NCBI RefSeq assembly: GCF_900142845.1
Contig: NZ_FSRU01000001.1
Coordinates: 3,844,001 to 3,908,000, forward strand
DNA from: Paraburkholderia phenazinium
GTDB taxonomy: Bacteria > Pseudomonadota > Gammaproteobacteria > Burkholderiales > Burkholderiaceae
Direction: 5' to 3'
Length of the DNA: 64,000 bases
Shown here: positions 27,103 through 34,387 of the stretch, in pieces
Layout: every line of letters starts with the position of its first letter
Numbering within the stretch: position 1 is the stretch's first letter
The notes under the pieces: model-generated
Told to the model about the DNA's origin: nothing
The model's database searches: none
What the model saw: only the letters and a program-made list of their open reading frames with translations
Made by a program: the position numbers and the translations under genes

Positions 27103-27960
27103 TTAGTACCCCGCCATCTCGCGCGCCATGCCGACTACGCCATAGCTCTTCAACGGCGCCGAGATCAGGAAGCGGTAACCCTCTTCGAGCAGCCGCTTGT
27201 GATTCTTCGCATTGACGTGCGGATTGCCGACCACCACGTTGTGCTTGTGGCAGGTCTCGACGATCTGGCGCATCGCGTCGACCACGACCGGGTGCTCATA
27301 CTGGCGCGGATAGCCGAGCTGCTGGCTGAGATCGCCCTCGCCAATCAGGATGAAGCCAATGCCAGGTACGTTCGCCAGAATGTCGTCGAGGTTTTCAATC
27401 GCTTCGGTGCTTTCGCACATCAAGCCGACCAGAATTTCGCCTTCAGGGGCCAGCGGCCAGACATCGGCCTTCCTGTAGTAATCCGCCATGCTCAAACCCC
27501 AGTAGCGGGCCGCGTTGGCGGGACCATCGCCCCGGATGCCCTTCGGCTCGTACAGCGGTGCGTCCTTGGGCCGTGCGTAACGGCACGATGCGACTGCGTT
27601 ATAGGCCTGCTCCACGGTCGACACATGCGGCCAGACCACGCCATAGGCGCCGCGATCGAGCACCTGCTTGGCGAAGGACTGGTTCATCTCGGCGCCGTTA
27701 GCGGGAATACGCGCAATCGGGGTGACGCGCGGCGCCACCGATGCGGACTCGGCAATCTGCTTGCGGCTCAGCATGTATTGCAACGCATCGCCCAATGCCG
27801 TTACGTCATACGGGTTGTGCTCCATTTCGAAGACGAGGCCGTCATACGGCGCATCGCTCATTTCGATGGCGTTCTGCTTGTCCAGTTTGGAAAACGCGGC
27901 GAAAGCAGGCTTGCCGGATTCGAAAGCGCGAATAATGCTGTTGAGTCGGGTATCGCTCAT
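27103..27960 (-). CDS. HpcH/HpaI-family aldolase
   Basis: Class II metal-dependent aldolase-like protein of 285 residues. The family features are visible as PIARIPANGAEMNQ with the binding Arg (about 82), KQVLDRGAYGVVWPHVST, GLMCESTEAIENLDDILAN with the metal Glu near 180, and GFILIGEGDLSQQLG where an acidic pair completes the metal site. Members cleave 4-hydroxy-2-oxo acids to pyruvate plus an aldehyde or oxo acid. After a LigJ-type hydratase, the expected substrate is 4-carboxy-4-hydroxy-2-oxoadipate (to pyruvate and oxaloacetate), though the usual enzyme for it (LigK) belongs to a different family. Confidence 0.87.
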   Translation of the reverse strand: MSDTRLNSIIRAFESGKPAFAAFSKLDKQNAIEMSDAPYDGLVFEMEHNPYDVTALGDALQYMLSRKQIAESASVAPRVTPIARIPANGAEMNQSFAKQVLDRGAYGVVWPHVSTVEQAYNAVASCRYARPKDAPLYEPKGIRGDGPANAARYWGLSMADYYRKADVWPLAPEGEILVGLMCESTEAIENLDDILANVPGIGFILIGEGDLSQQLGYPRQYEHPVVVDAMRQIVETCHKHNVVVGNPHVNAKNHKRLLEEGYRFLISAPLKSYGVVGMAREMAGY

Positions 27961-28023
27961 GGTCGTTCTCTCTCGTTGATGGGGTGCTTAAGGGGCCGCA
28001 CTGAGGGGCTGCACGAAGCCGGT

Positions 28024-29010
28024 TCAGTCGGCCGCTTTCCAATACATGAAACCCATGCCCTCGCCGGTGCCGGCGGGCGTCCGCCAGCAGGGAACGTAGT
28101 CCACCAGCGTCATCTCGGCGCCGGTTTCCTGCACCGCTTTCATCACGCTGACGTAGAGCTTGATTTCGGATGTGCCCGACTGGTAGGAGCGGTTATCCAC
28201 TGCGGCCAGACCGTCATAGTCGTAGTCGGCCAGCATCTTCATGATGCTGTGGTCGAATTCCTCGTCGTTGACGAAGTGCGACAGGCCGCCCGACGCAAAA
28301 ATGCCCACTCGCACATCCTCGGGCCATGCCGTGATGGCATCGCGCAGCACACGGCCGAATTCGATGCAGCGCGACATCGAAGGCTGTGTCGGCGGGTAGA
28401 AGCAATTCATGATGATCGGCACATGCGGCGGCGGGTTGTCGCCCATGATCTGGTGATACACAAAGCTGTACGCATGCGGCACCACCGGATACTCCGGCAA
28501 CGGCTTCATCCACACGTTGTCGGGCCATGCAAAGAGGTCGGTCAAATCGAAACCTTCGCCCTGGAAGTGCTCGATCAGATAGGTGGCCAGCCGCGGATGA
28601 CACTTGTGCGTGACGTGGTGGTCGGGTGCATAGACGGCGCGCTGCGGCGGCCCATTGTGCACTTCCGCGCCGCTGTAAATAGCGATCGACGGCGAGAACT
28701 CGGTGAAGATCTCCTTCTGGTCCTTGCCCAGAATGATCGCGACATCGATGTCGGCGGTGCGGTAGGCTGCAGCCATCTCGTCAAGCGCGGTACGGCAGCG
28801 CGTGGCGCGCTCAGTGCGCTCCTCGAGCGTCAGGAATGGCTCGAACGCTGCGCCGCGGTGCGCTTCCAGATCGGGGTAAGTCCAGATCTGGTTGCGAAAC
28901 CACAATTCCGGATTGTTGCGGTCCCGCTCCCCGTTCTTGAGCCAGTCTTCCGGTGCCTGACCCAGCATGCCGCTATGCGGCACCGCCATCCCGAATACAA
29001 TCTTCGCCAT
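28024..29010 (-). CDS. LigB-type extradiol ring-cleavage dioxygenase
   Basis: Class III extradiol dioxygenase of 328 residues (LigB superfamily). The N-terminal VPHSGM supplies an Fe(II) His ligand (His12), and GGLSHFVNDEEFDH near 245-258 is the conserved C-terminal active-site segment; length matches 3-O-methylgallate dioxygenase (DesZ)-like one-chain enzymes rather than two-subunit LigAB. No separate LigA-like subunit gene is present. It stands between an MFS gene (72 bases) and the aldolase gene (63 bases). Protocatechuate, gallate or a methylgallate-like ring are candidate substrates; the absence of a LigC dehydrogenase in the operon favours a gallate-type substrate (inference). Confidence 0.85.
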   Translation of the reverse strand: MAKIVFGMAVPHSGMLGQAPEDWLKNGERDRNNPELWFRNQIWTYPDLEAHRGAAFEPFLTLEERTERATRCRTALDEMAAAYRTADIDVAIILGKDQKEIFTEFSPSIAIYSGAEVHNGPPQRAVYAPDHHVTHKCHPRLATYLIEHFQGEGFDLTDLFAWPDNVWMKPLPEYPVVPHAYSFVYHQIMGDNPPPHVPIIMNCFYPPTQPSMSRCIEFGRVLRDAITAWPEDVRVGIFASGGLSHFVNDEEFDHSIMKMLADYDYDGLAAVDNRSYQSGTSEIKLYVSVMKAVQETGAEMTLVDYVPCWRTPAGTGEGMGFMYWKAAD

Positions 29011-29081
29011 TTAGGATTTCTCAGTAAATTAATATGTTCAACACAGCCGGCTAGTCCTGCTATACGGCCATGCCTTGATTG

Positions 29082-30362
29082 CTAGGCTTGCCGCAGCGAG
29101 CCATGCGTTTCGGTCACCTTGGGCGCCCATTCGGGACGGAACAGGGTCGCCGTGGCCAACGCGCCGATCAGCAGAAAGACCAGGATCACCAGCATCGGCA
29201 AGTCGTAACTCCCGCTGACGTGGAGCAACCAGCCCGACAGACTCGCCGCCACGCCGCCGGCAAGACTGGTGGCAACCTGCTGCACGCCCGTGACGAGACC
29301 AATCGCCTGCTTGGGGATCAAGGTCAGCCGGGACAACACCAGGTTGTTTGCGGTCGCAAGACCGAGCAGCGAAAGCGAAAGCACGTTCCAGAACAGCGCC
29401 ACATTGAGCGAGTGGGCATAGGCGCCGAGCAGTACGGTGCAGCCGCCCACAAAGCCCGCGATGGTGAAGATCTTGCGGACCAGAATCGGGTTGCCGCCGC
29501 GGGCAATGATGCGGTCCGCGGCCCAGCCTGCGAGCGCCGCGACGATGGCGATGCCGGCGAAGCTGAAGAAGGTGAAGAGTCCTGAGCGTGAAATCGACAG
29601 GTTGCGTTGTTCCACCAGATACGCCGGCATCCACGTCATACAAAAGAACGTGAAATAGCCGTAGCAAAAGTTGGTGATCATGCCGCCCCAGACAACCGGG
29701 CTGGCCAGGATGCTGCCGAGGCTGACGGTACGTGCGCTTCGATTGGCCAGCGTGAGTTCGGCTTTCGATGGCAAGTCGTTGCGCACCATCAGCAGCCATG
29801 GCGCGAGCCAGATCATCCCCACCAGGCCGGTCGCGACAAACATCACCTGCCACGAGTAATTCACGAGGAACCAGGCGCCGACCGGCGCACCGAGTGCGGG
29901 CCCGAACTTGTTACCCATCGCCAGAATGCCGACGGCAAGACCGTTCTGGCTTTCGCCGAAGTGGTTGCGAATCCAACGATAGCTCGCGGGAATCACAATG
30001 GCCTCGGCCATGCCGATGATCAACCGCATGACGACGAGACTCGCGAGCGCCGTCACCGCCCCCATCAACGCGGTGGCGAGGCACCATAGCGCGAAGCTGA
30101 TCGCGTAGGGCCACTTCACGCCGTAGCGGTCGGCCACCCAACCCATCGGGACCTGGAACAGACCGTACGACCAGAAGAAGGCCGCGTTGATCCAGCCGCG
30201 ATCGACGTCAGTGAGCGCAAAATGCTGAACGAAGCCTGCGTCCGCCAGCGTGGAAGAAATGCTGGTGCGATCGACAAACGAAATCAGAACACCGATCGCA
30301 AGGAGCGTGAGAATGGCCCAGCGGCTCGCGGTCCCGGGTCGTGCAGGTTTGCCTGTCTCCAT
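29082..30362 (-). CDS. MFS transporter, anion:cation symporter type (second paralogue)
   Basis: Twelve-segment inner membrane permease of 426 residues with SFVDRTSISSTLAD in TM1 and GWVADRYGVKWPY between TM2 and TM3, nearly the same motifs as the MFS at 21197-22489. ATG 30362 was chosen because the upstream extension is charged and not membrane-like, and MetGluThr starts both paralogues. Located inside the catabolic operon between the LigI-like and dioxygenase genes, it presumably imports the aromatic acid substrate. Having two close paralogues under one regulatory box suggests either two related substrates or dosage. Confidence 0.88.
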   Translation of the reverse strand: METGKPARPGTASRWAILTLLAIGVLISFVDRTSISSTLADAGFVQHFALTDVDRGWINAAFFWSYGLFQVPMGWVADRYGVKWPYAISFALWCLATALMGAVTALASLVVMRLIIGMAEAIVIPASYRWIRNHFGESQNGLAVGILAMGNKFGPALGAPVGAWFLVNYSWQVMFVATGLVGMIWLAPWLLMVRNDLPSKAELTLANRSARTVSLGSILASPVVWGGMITNFCYGYFTFFCMTWMPAYLVEQRNLSISRSGLFTFFSFAGIAIVAALAGWAADRIIARGGNPILVRKIFTIAGFVGGCTVLLGAYAHSLNVALFWNVLSLSLLGLATANNLVLSRLTLIPKQAIGLVTGVQQVATSLAGGVAASLSGWLLHVSGSYDLPMLVILVFLLIGALATATLFRPEWAPKVTETHGSLRQA

Positions 30363-30454
30363 CTGCCTGTTTCTCTTTATGATGATGAGTTCCGCGCGCC
30401 GGCTGCCCGATTCGCCGCGGCACCTCGAGTAGCCGGCGCACATGCGACGCAAGC

Positions 30455-31306
30455 TCAGGCGAGGCCCGGATACAGTTGCTGCGCAGTCTTGCCGAAGATC
30501 CACGCGCGATCTTCATTGCTCAGGCTTGCCAACCCTGCCTGAGCGGTCGCGAGAATCTCCGAGAGCCTGCCCGGCGAGGTTGGATAGTTCGAACCCCAGG
30601 CCATCCGTTGCGCACCGAACGCCTCGACCACCTTCGGAAAGAACGTTTCCGCACTGGCCTTTTCCTTTTTCACATCGCCGAAGATGCGCGGCGTGAGCTT
30701 CAGATAGATGTTCTCGAGCGGCGCCAGCTCGAACAGGCTTTGTGCCGCTGCATACGGCGCGCCATCCGCCACCTCGGGGCGTCCCAGGTGATCGAGGATG
30801 ATGCGCACCTTGGGAAAGCGCCGCGCCAGTGTCGTGACCTGCGGCAGTCCGATCGGGCCGGTCTGGATACACATGGTGAGGCCGAGTTCGGCGCATAGCT
30901 CCCACGCCGGGAATGAACGCGGATCGTCGAGTTCGCTCGGGTCGAACTCCTTGGTGCTGCCGCCGGTGAAGAGGCGCAGACCCGCGAGGCCCATCTTGAC
31001 CCATTCGAGAATGCGTTCCGGCGCATCCGGCTGCAGAACGTCGACCGAGCCGACCGCGACCAGGCGGCCTGGATACTTGCCGCATCCTTCGACGACATAG
31101 CGGTTGTCGAAACCGTAGGTCGTGGAAGAGTGAACCACCGCAGCCCTGGCCACACCGGCCTCGTCCATTGCCGCGATCAGCGTTTCGACCGTCGTCGGAC
31201 GCTCCTTCGACCAGTCCGAGCGCTTGCCGAACAACGGCGCCGGCGGATAGCGGGTCTCGTCGTCCGAGATGATGTGCGGGTGAATATCAACAATTGAGGA
31301 AGTCAT
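30455..31306 (-). CDS. LigI-like amidohydrolase (2-pyrone-4,6-dicarboxylate lactonase type)
   Basis: TIM-barrel amidohydrolase of 283 residues. HPH at 9-11 gives the first strand histidines, and LDHLGRPE (171-178, His173) the later metal or substrate His, as in the COG3618 group that includes LigI. The position of the catalytic Asp at the end of strand 8, normally GTDWP or GSDWP, reads WGSNYP here (Asn240). Some subgroups of this superfamily carry Asn at this place, so the enzyme may be active with a changed mechanism or have a different substrate. Neighbouring LigJ-type gene (54 bases upstream) supports a role in hydrolysing a pyrone intermediate. Confidence 0.78.
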   Translation of the reverse strand: MTSSIVDIHPHIISDDETRYPPAPLFGKRSDWSKERPTTVETLIAAMDEAGVARAAVVHSSTTYGFDNRYVVEGCGKYPGRLVAVGSVDVLQPDAPERILEWVKMGLAGLRLFTGGSTKEFDPSELDDPRSFPAWELCAELGLTMCIQTGPIGLPQVTTLARRFPKVRIILDHLGRPEVADGAPYAAAQSLFELAPLENIYLKLTPRIFGDVKKEKASAETFFPKVVEAFGAQRMAWGSNYPTSPGRLSEILATAQAGLASLSNEDRAWIFGKTAQQLYPGLA

Positions 31307-31360
31307 AGTGCCTCTGTGCCTGTCTCTCTGCCTGTTCGTTGCATGCGGCTCGCGCCGATG

Positions 31361-32386
31361 TCATTTGCCGCGCGCTTTCAGGCGCGCATCGAGACGCGGA
31401 TAGACGCGCCGCGCATTGCCCTCGAAAATCTTGTAGCGATCGTCGTCCGACAACGCGGTACAAGCGTCGATGTAGCGCTTGGTGTCGTCGAAGTACTGGC
31501 CGGTTGCCGGATCCTTGCCGCGCACGGCGCCGATCATCTCCGAGCCGAACAGCACGTTGTCTGCGGGAATCACTTTGGTCAGCAGCTCGACACCCGGCTT
31601 GTGGTACACGCAGGAGTCGAAGAAGATGTTGTCCAGCAGGCCTTCGAGCGGACGGGCGCGCATCTCGAGTGACATGCCGCGATAACGGCCCCAGTGATAC
31701 GGTACCGCGCCGCCGCCGTGCGGGATCACGAGGCGCAGCGTCGGGAAGTCCTTGAACAGGTCCGATTGCAGAATCTGCATGAACACCGACGTATCCGCGT
31801 TCAGGTAGTGGGCACCGGTGCCGTGGAAGCACGGATTGCACGAAGCGGCCACGTGGATCATGGCGGGTACGTCCAGATCGACCAGCGCTTCGTAGAGCGG
31901 ATACCACTCGCGATCGGTCACCGGTGTGCCGGTCCAGTAGCCGCCGGTCGGATCGGGGTTCAGGTTGCAGCCCACAAAGCCCAGTTGCTCGACGCAACGG
32001 CGCAACTCGCGGATGGAATTGGCGGGCGCGGCACCCGGCGATTGCGGCAACTGGCAAACCGGCGCAAAGTTGTCCGGATAGAGTTCCGTCACGCGGTAGA
32101 CGAGATCGTTCGAGACCTCGGCCCATTCCAGGCTGGTGCGCTCGTTGCCCAGGTGGTGGCTCATCAGGCCGGCGATCGGCGAGAACAGCGTGAGGTCGCT
32201 GCCGCGCTCGCGTTGCAGCTTGAGCTGACCGTTGCCGATCGCTTCGCGAATCTCGTCGTCGCTGACAAAGGCGCCGTCACGCGAGGGGGCGTTGGCCGGG
32301 TTGTCGGCAAACTCGACCTGCTTCGCGCGCCAGGCGCGAAACGATGCGGGTACGGTCGTAAAATGGCCGTGACAATCGATGATCAT
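31361..32386 (-). CDS. ligJ: LigJ-type 4-oxalomesaconate hydratase
   Basis: Zinc amidohydrolase-superfamily hydratase of 341 residues. Metal ligands are visible in CHGH (His6, His8), MIHVA (His178) and VIPHGGGAVPYHWGR (His223). The catalytic acidic residue is Glu283 in FGSEMIGAVRG; the Glu in place of the Asp of related decarboxylases is the known mark of LigJ. Length equals LigJ of sphingomonads. It adds water to 4-oxalomesaconate to give 4-carboxy-4-hydroxy-2-oxoadipate, the step shared by protocatechuate 4,5-cleavage and gallate pathways. Second gene of the operon, 20 bases after the first Pht5-like gene. Confidence 0.88.
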   Translation of the reverse strand: MIIDCHGHFTTVPASFRAWRAKQVEFADNPANAPSRDGAFVSDDEIREAIGNGQLKLQRERGSDLTLFSPIAGLMSHHLGNERTSLEWAEVSNDLVYRVTELYPDNFAPVCQLPQSPGAAPANSIRELRRCVEQLGFVGCNLNPDPTGGYWTGTPVTDREWYPLYEALVDLDVPAMIHVAASCNPCFHGTGAHYLNADTSVFMQILQSDLFKDFPTLRLVIPHGGGAVPYHWGRYRGMSLEMRARPLEGLLDNIFFDSCVYHKPGVELLTKVIPADNVLFGSEMIGAVRGKDPATGQYFDDTKRYIDACTALSDDDRYKIFEGNARRVYPRLDARLKARGK

Positions 32387-32406
32387 TGTTTTTCTCTCAG
32401 GTCAGC

Positions 32407-33381
32407 TCAGCGGGCCAGCGGGTCTACAAACAACTCGCTAACGGACATGCGACGCGGCGTGAGACCTTGCTTGAACGCCGTGGCTTCCAACGTCTCGATG
32501 GTCTTGAGGTTTTCCGGCAGACCGTACGGCAGCGGATCGTGTCCGACGATCTTGCGCAGTTCGAGGTACTTCTTGTCGCTGGCACCGGTGGCCTCGCCAG
32601 CATCGAGACGTGCCAGCCATGCTTTTTTCGCTTGCGCGAAGGCGTCGTAAATCGATCTGGCGATCCACGGGTGCTCTGCGAGCACCGAGTCCTTCACGAC
32701 GATGGTGCCGTGCATCGGATACACCCCTGTGCGGGCGTAGTACTCGGTTTCGAGCTCGGTTGCGTTGGGCAGCAGATCGGGATAGTCGGCTTCGACTTCC
32801 TTCCATCCACCCGTGGGCGCACCGGTGCGGCCGATACCCGCAGCCGCGGCAAAACCGGCCGACAACTCCCCCGAGGCCATCATCTCCGCCAGCGAGCTTC
32901 CGGCCGGTGCGTGGATGACATTCGACGGCAACTTGAGTTGCGTGACATGCTCTTCGTCATCGACCACCCAGGTGACCTTGGAGGAGTCGAGACCGAACTC
33001 GTCGATCAGGACCTGGCGCGTCCACACGCCGGTCGTCACCGAATAGGCGCGCACGCCCACCTTCTTGCCTTCCAGGTCTTTGGGAGTCTTGATGCCGGCG
33101 TCCGGGCGCACCAGCAGGCCGCCATGGTGAAAGCGCCGCACGACGAAGATCGGCAGGCCGACGAACGGTGCGCCATAGGCGCGGGCGATGATGTACGTGG
33201 TCGGCGCCAGTTCGCAAACGTCGAATTCGACGTCGCGCACCATCCGGCGAAACGCGCCGATTTGCGGCTGGACGGTGACGAACTCGGCGTCCACGCCCTC
33301 GATGGGAATGGAGCCATTGCGAATAGCCGACGTGTGTGGGTGCTCAGCAATTGCGATCTTGAGCGGGACTTTCTTGGTCAA
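32407..33381 (-). CDS. 4,5-Dihydroxyphthalate decarboxylase-like protein (SBP fold), first copy
   Basis: Protein of 324 residues similar to Pht5-type decarboxylases that turn 4,5-dihydroxyphthalate into protocatechuate. Family parts include KIAIAEHPHTSAIRNG at the N-terminus, PKDLEGKKVGVRAYSVTTGVW (about 103-123) and GVYPMHGTIVVKD near 225. The start is a TTG at 33381, supported by CTGGAGAGAACG directly upstream and by the lack of any better start before promoter D. No signal peptide. It opens the eight-gene operon about 70 bases below the predicted transcription start. Confidence 0.8.
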   Translation of the reverse strand: MTKKVPLKIAIAEHPHTSAIRNGSIPIEGVDAEFVTVQPQIGAFRRMVRDVEFDVCELAPTTYIIARAYGAPFVGLPIFVVRRFHHGGLLVRPDAGIKTPKDLEGKKVGVRAYSVTTGVWTRQVLIDEFGLDSSKVTWVVDDEEHVTQLKLPSNVIHAPAGSSLAEMMASGELSAGFAAAAGIGRTGAPTGGWKEVEADYPDLLPNATELETEYYARTGVYPMHGTIVVKDSVLAEHPWIARSIYDAFAQAKKAWLARLDAGEATGASDKKYLELRKIVGHDPLPYGLPENLKTIETLEATAFKQGLTPRRMSVSELFVDPLAR

Positions 33382-33458
33382 CGTTCTCTCCAGGGGATTA
33401 ATCGTCGCAGACGGCTGGACGAAGGCTCCAGCGCCGGACGGATAGTCTCGATGGGGTG

Positions 33459-33518
33459 AGAATATTGAAAGTCGGGGCGCGCGTCCCTACACAAAAAGCA
33501 GATTCGATGGCACTTTTG
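33459..33518 (-). promoter_or_regulatory. Promoter of eight-gene catabolic operon with AraC-type activator box (copy D)
   Basis: On the minus strand the box (33518-33488; CAAAAGTGCCAT, CGAATC, four free bases, TTTTGTGTA) abuts GGGACG (33487-33482), then 17 bases, then TATTCT (33464-33459), the best -10 of the four copies. The first gene starts 78 bases downstream at a TTG. The element overlaps the apparent front of the MerR remnant on the other strand. Confidence 0.78.
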
Positions 33519-33534
33519 TTGGTGGGCGGCGGGT

Positions 33535-33890
33535 GCGTGCGCGTGCGCTCGATCCGCCACTACGATGAGCACGGTCTGCTGACCTCCATTCGCGCGAGCA
33601 ATGGCTACCGCGCGTTTCCACTCGCAGCCGTCACCCAGGTCCGGCAGATTCAGCGCATGATCGAAGGCGCAAGTGCCTGCACCGAAACCTCTGAGACGCA
33701 GCGCAAACGGCTGGCCTCGATTGAACGTCAGATAGCGGATCTCGAACGCCGTCGCGCACGTCTGCTTAAGACGCTGACCGATGGGGCCATTCCAGCTTTA
33801 GACCAGGAATCTCCTGAACCGGAAGTGCGCGCCAACACGACGAATGGGTCTCGCCACGCCGCGAAAAAACCGCCAATCCGATCGAAATAG
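33535..33890 (+). pseudogene. Degenerate MerR-family regulator remnant
   Basis: The frame contains the second half of a MerR DNA-binding region (SVRSIRHYDEHGLLTS-type core with ASNGYR) and the tail of the coiled-coil (QRKRLASIERQIADLERRRARLLKTL). The first helix of the winged helix-turn-helix (the usual IGELA-TG part) is missing; GC-rich sequence joined to promoter D stands there. The middle, where MerR proteins have about 25 residues after the wing (LTLEEI-type), is also absent: QIQRMIEGASACTETSETQ jumps into the coiled-coil. No ribosome binding site or start is convincing. It is most likely the relic of a metal regulator that once controlled the copper operon, or a neighbour lost on insertion of promoter D. 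Confidence 0.7.
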
Positions 33891-33909
33891 CTACGCTATA
33901 CTTGCTGCG

Positions 33910-34275
33910 ATGAAAATCTTGCGGACACTTCTCGTCTTGTTGCTGTGTGTGATGCTGCCCCTCAGTGGGCTGGCAGCCAGCGGCGCGACTGGCGCGTGTC
34001 CAATGGACTCCGTCATGGCCGGCAACGTCGCCGCCATGTCGGCGGATATGCCCGATTGCGAATCGATGAGCCCATCGTCCAGTGAACCCGGCAAGTCGAA
34101 GGCACCGCTGTGCAAGGTGAGCGCCCAGTGTCAGATGGGCAGTCTCTATCACCCCGTTTCCTCTCCCACCGTGACGCGGCCCGCCGGGTCGTTTGTCCCC
34201 GTCAGCTTCCACTACACGCAGTCGCTCTCCATCCGCGCGCCGGATGGACTCTGGCGTCCACCGCAGTCCGTCTAA
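33910..34275 (+). CDS. Small exported Met/Cys-containing protein of copper efflux operon
   Basis: Predicted periplasmic protein of 121 residues: signal peptide MKILRTLLVLLLCVMLPLSG, then a short chain with potential metal ligands in ACPMDSVMAG, MSADMPDCESM and LCKVSAQCQM. No known domain is recognised. A -10-like TATACT at 33897-33902 lies only eight bases before the ATG, so the transcript might be leaderless (speculative). It precedes the CusC-type channel gene by 112 bases, in the same direction, and likely belongs to the copper/silver operon; similar small proteins are found at the front of metal efflux operons. Expression as a real protein is probable, function unknown. Confidence 0.65.
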   Translation: MKILRTLLVLLLCVMLPLSGLAASGATGACPMDSVMAGNVAAMSADMPDCESMSPSSSEPGKSKAPLCKVSAQCQMGSLYHPVSSPTVTRPAGSFVPVSFHYTQSLSIRAPDGLWRPPQSV

Positions 34276-34313
34276 CTCCATCGTTCTGGTTCGCCGCCTT
34301 TGCGCGGTGATGT

Positions 34314-34330
34314 CGTCCCGTTTCGGGACG
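34314..34330 (+). repeat. Perfect seven-base hairpin in copper operon leader
   Basis: CGTCCCG and CGGGACG flank TTT, between the small exported protein and the channel gene. With no T-run it is not a standard terminator; it may moderate downstream expression or protect mRNA. Confidence 0.35.
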
Positions 34331-34387
34331 TGAGTTCGTGTGTCCGCTCGCGCGGCTTCACGCGGCTCGACCATTCGAGGTTAGAAC

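Noticed and set aside
25615..29085. 1156-codon open frame on the plus strand
   Set aside because: It is antisense to four clear genes (ThDP enzyme, aldolase, dioxygenase and part of the next), rich in Arg and His with no domain, as expected for the reverse of high-GC codons.
17020..33518. The four similar 31-base boxes as a dispersed repeat or mobile element end
   Set aside because: Similarity stops outside the promoter, orientation always faces a gene start, and the -35/-10 distances are constant, which fits regulatory sites better than transposon ends.
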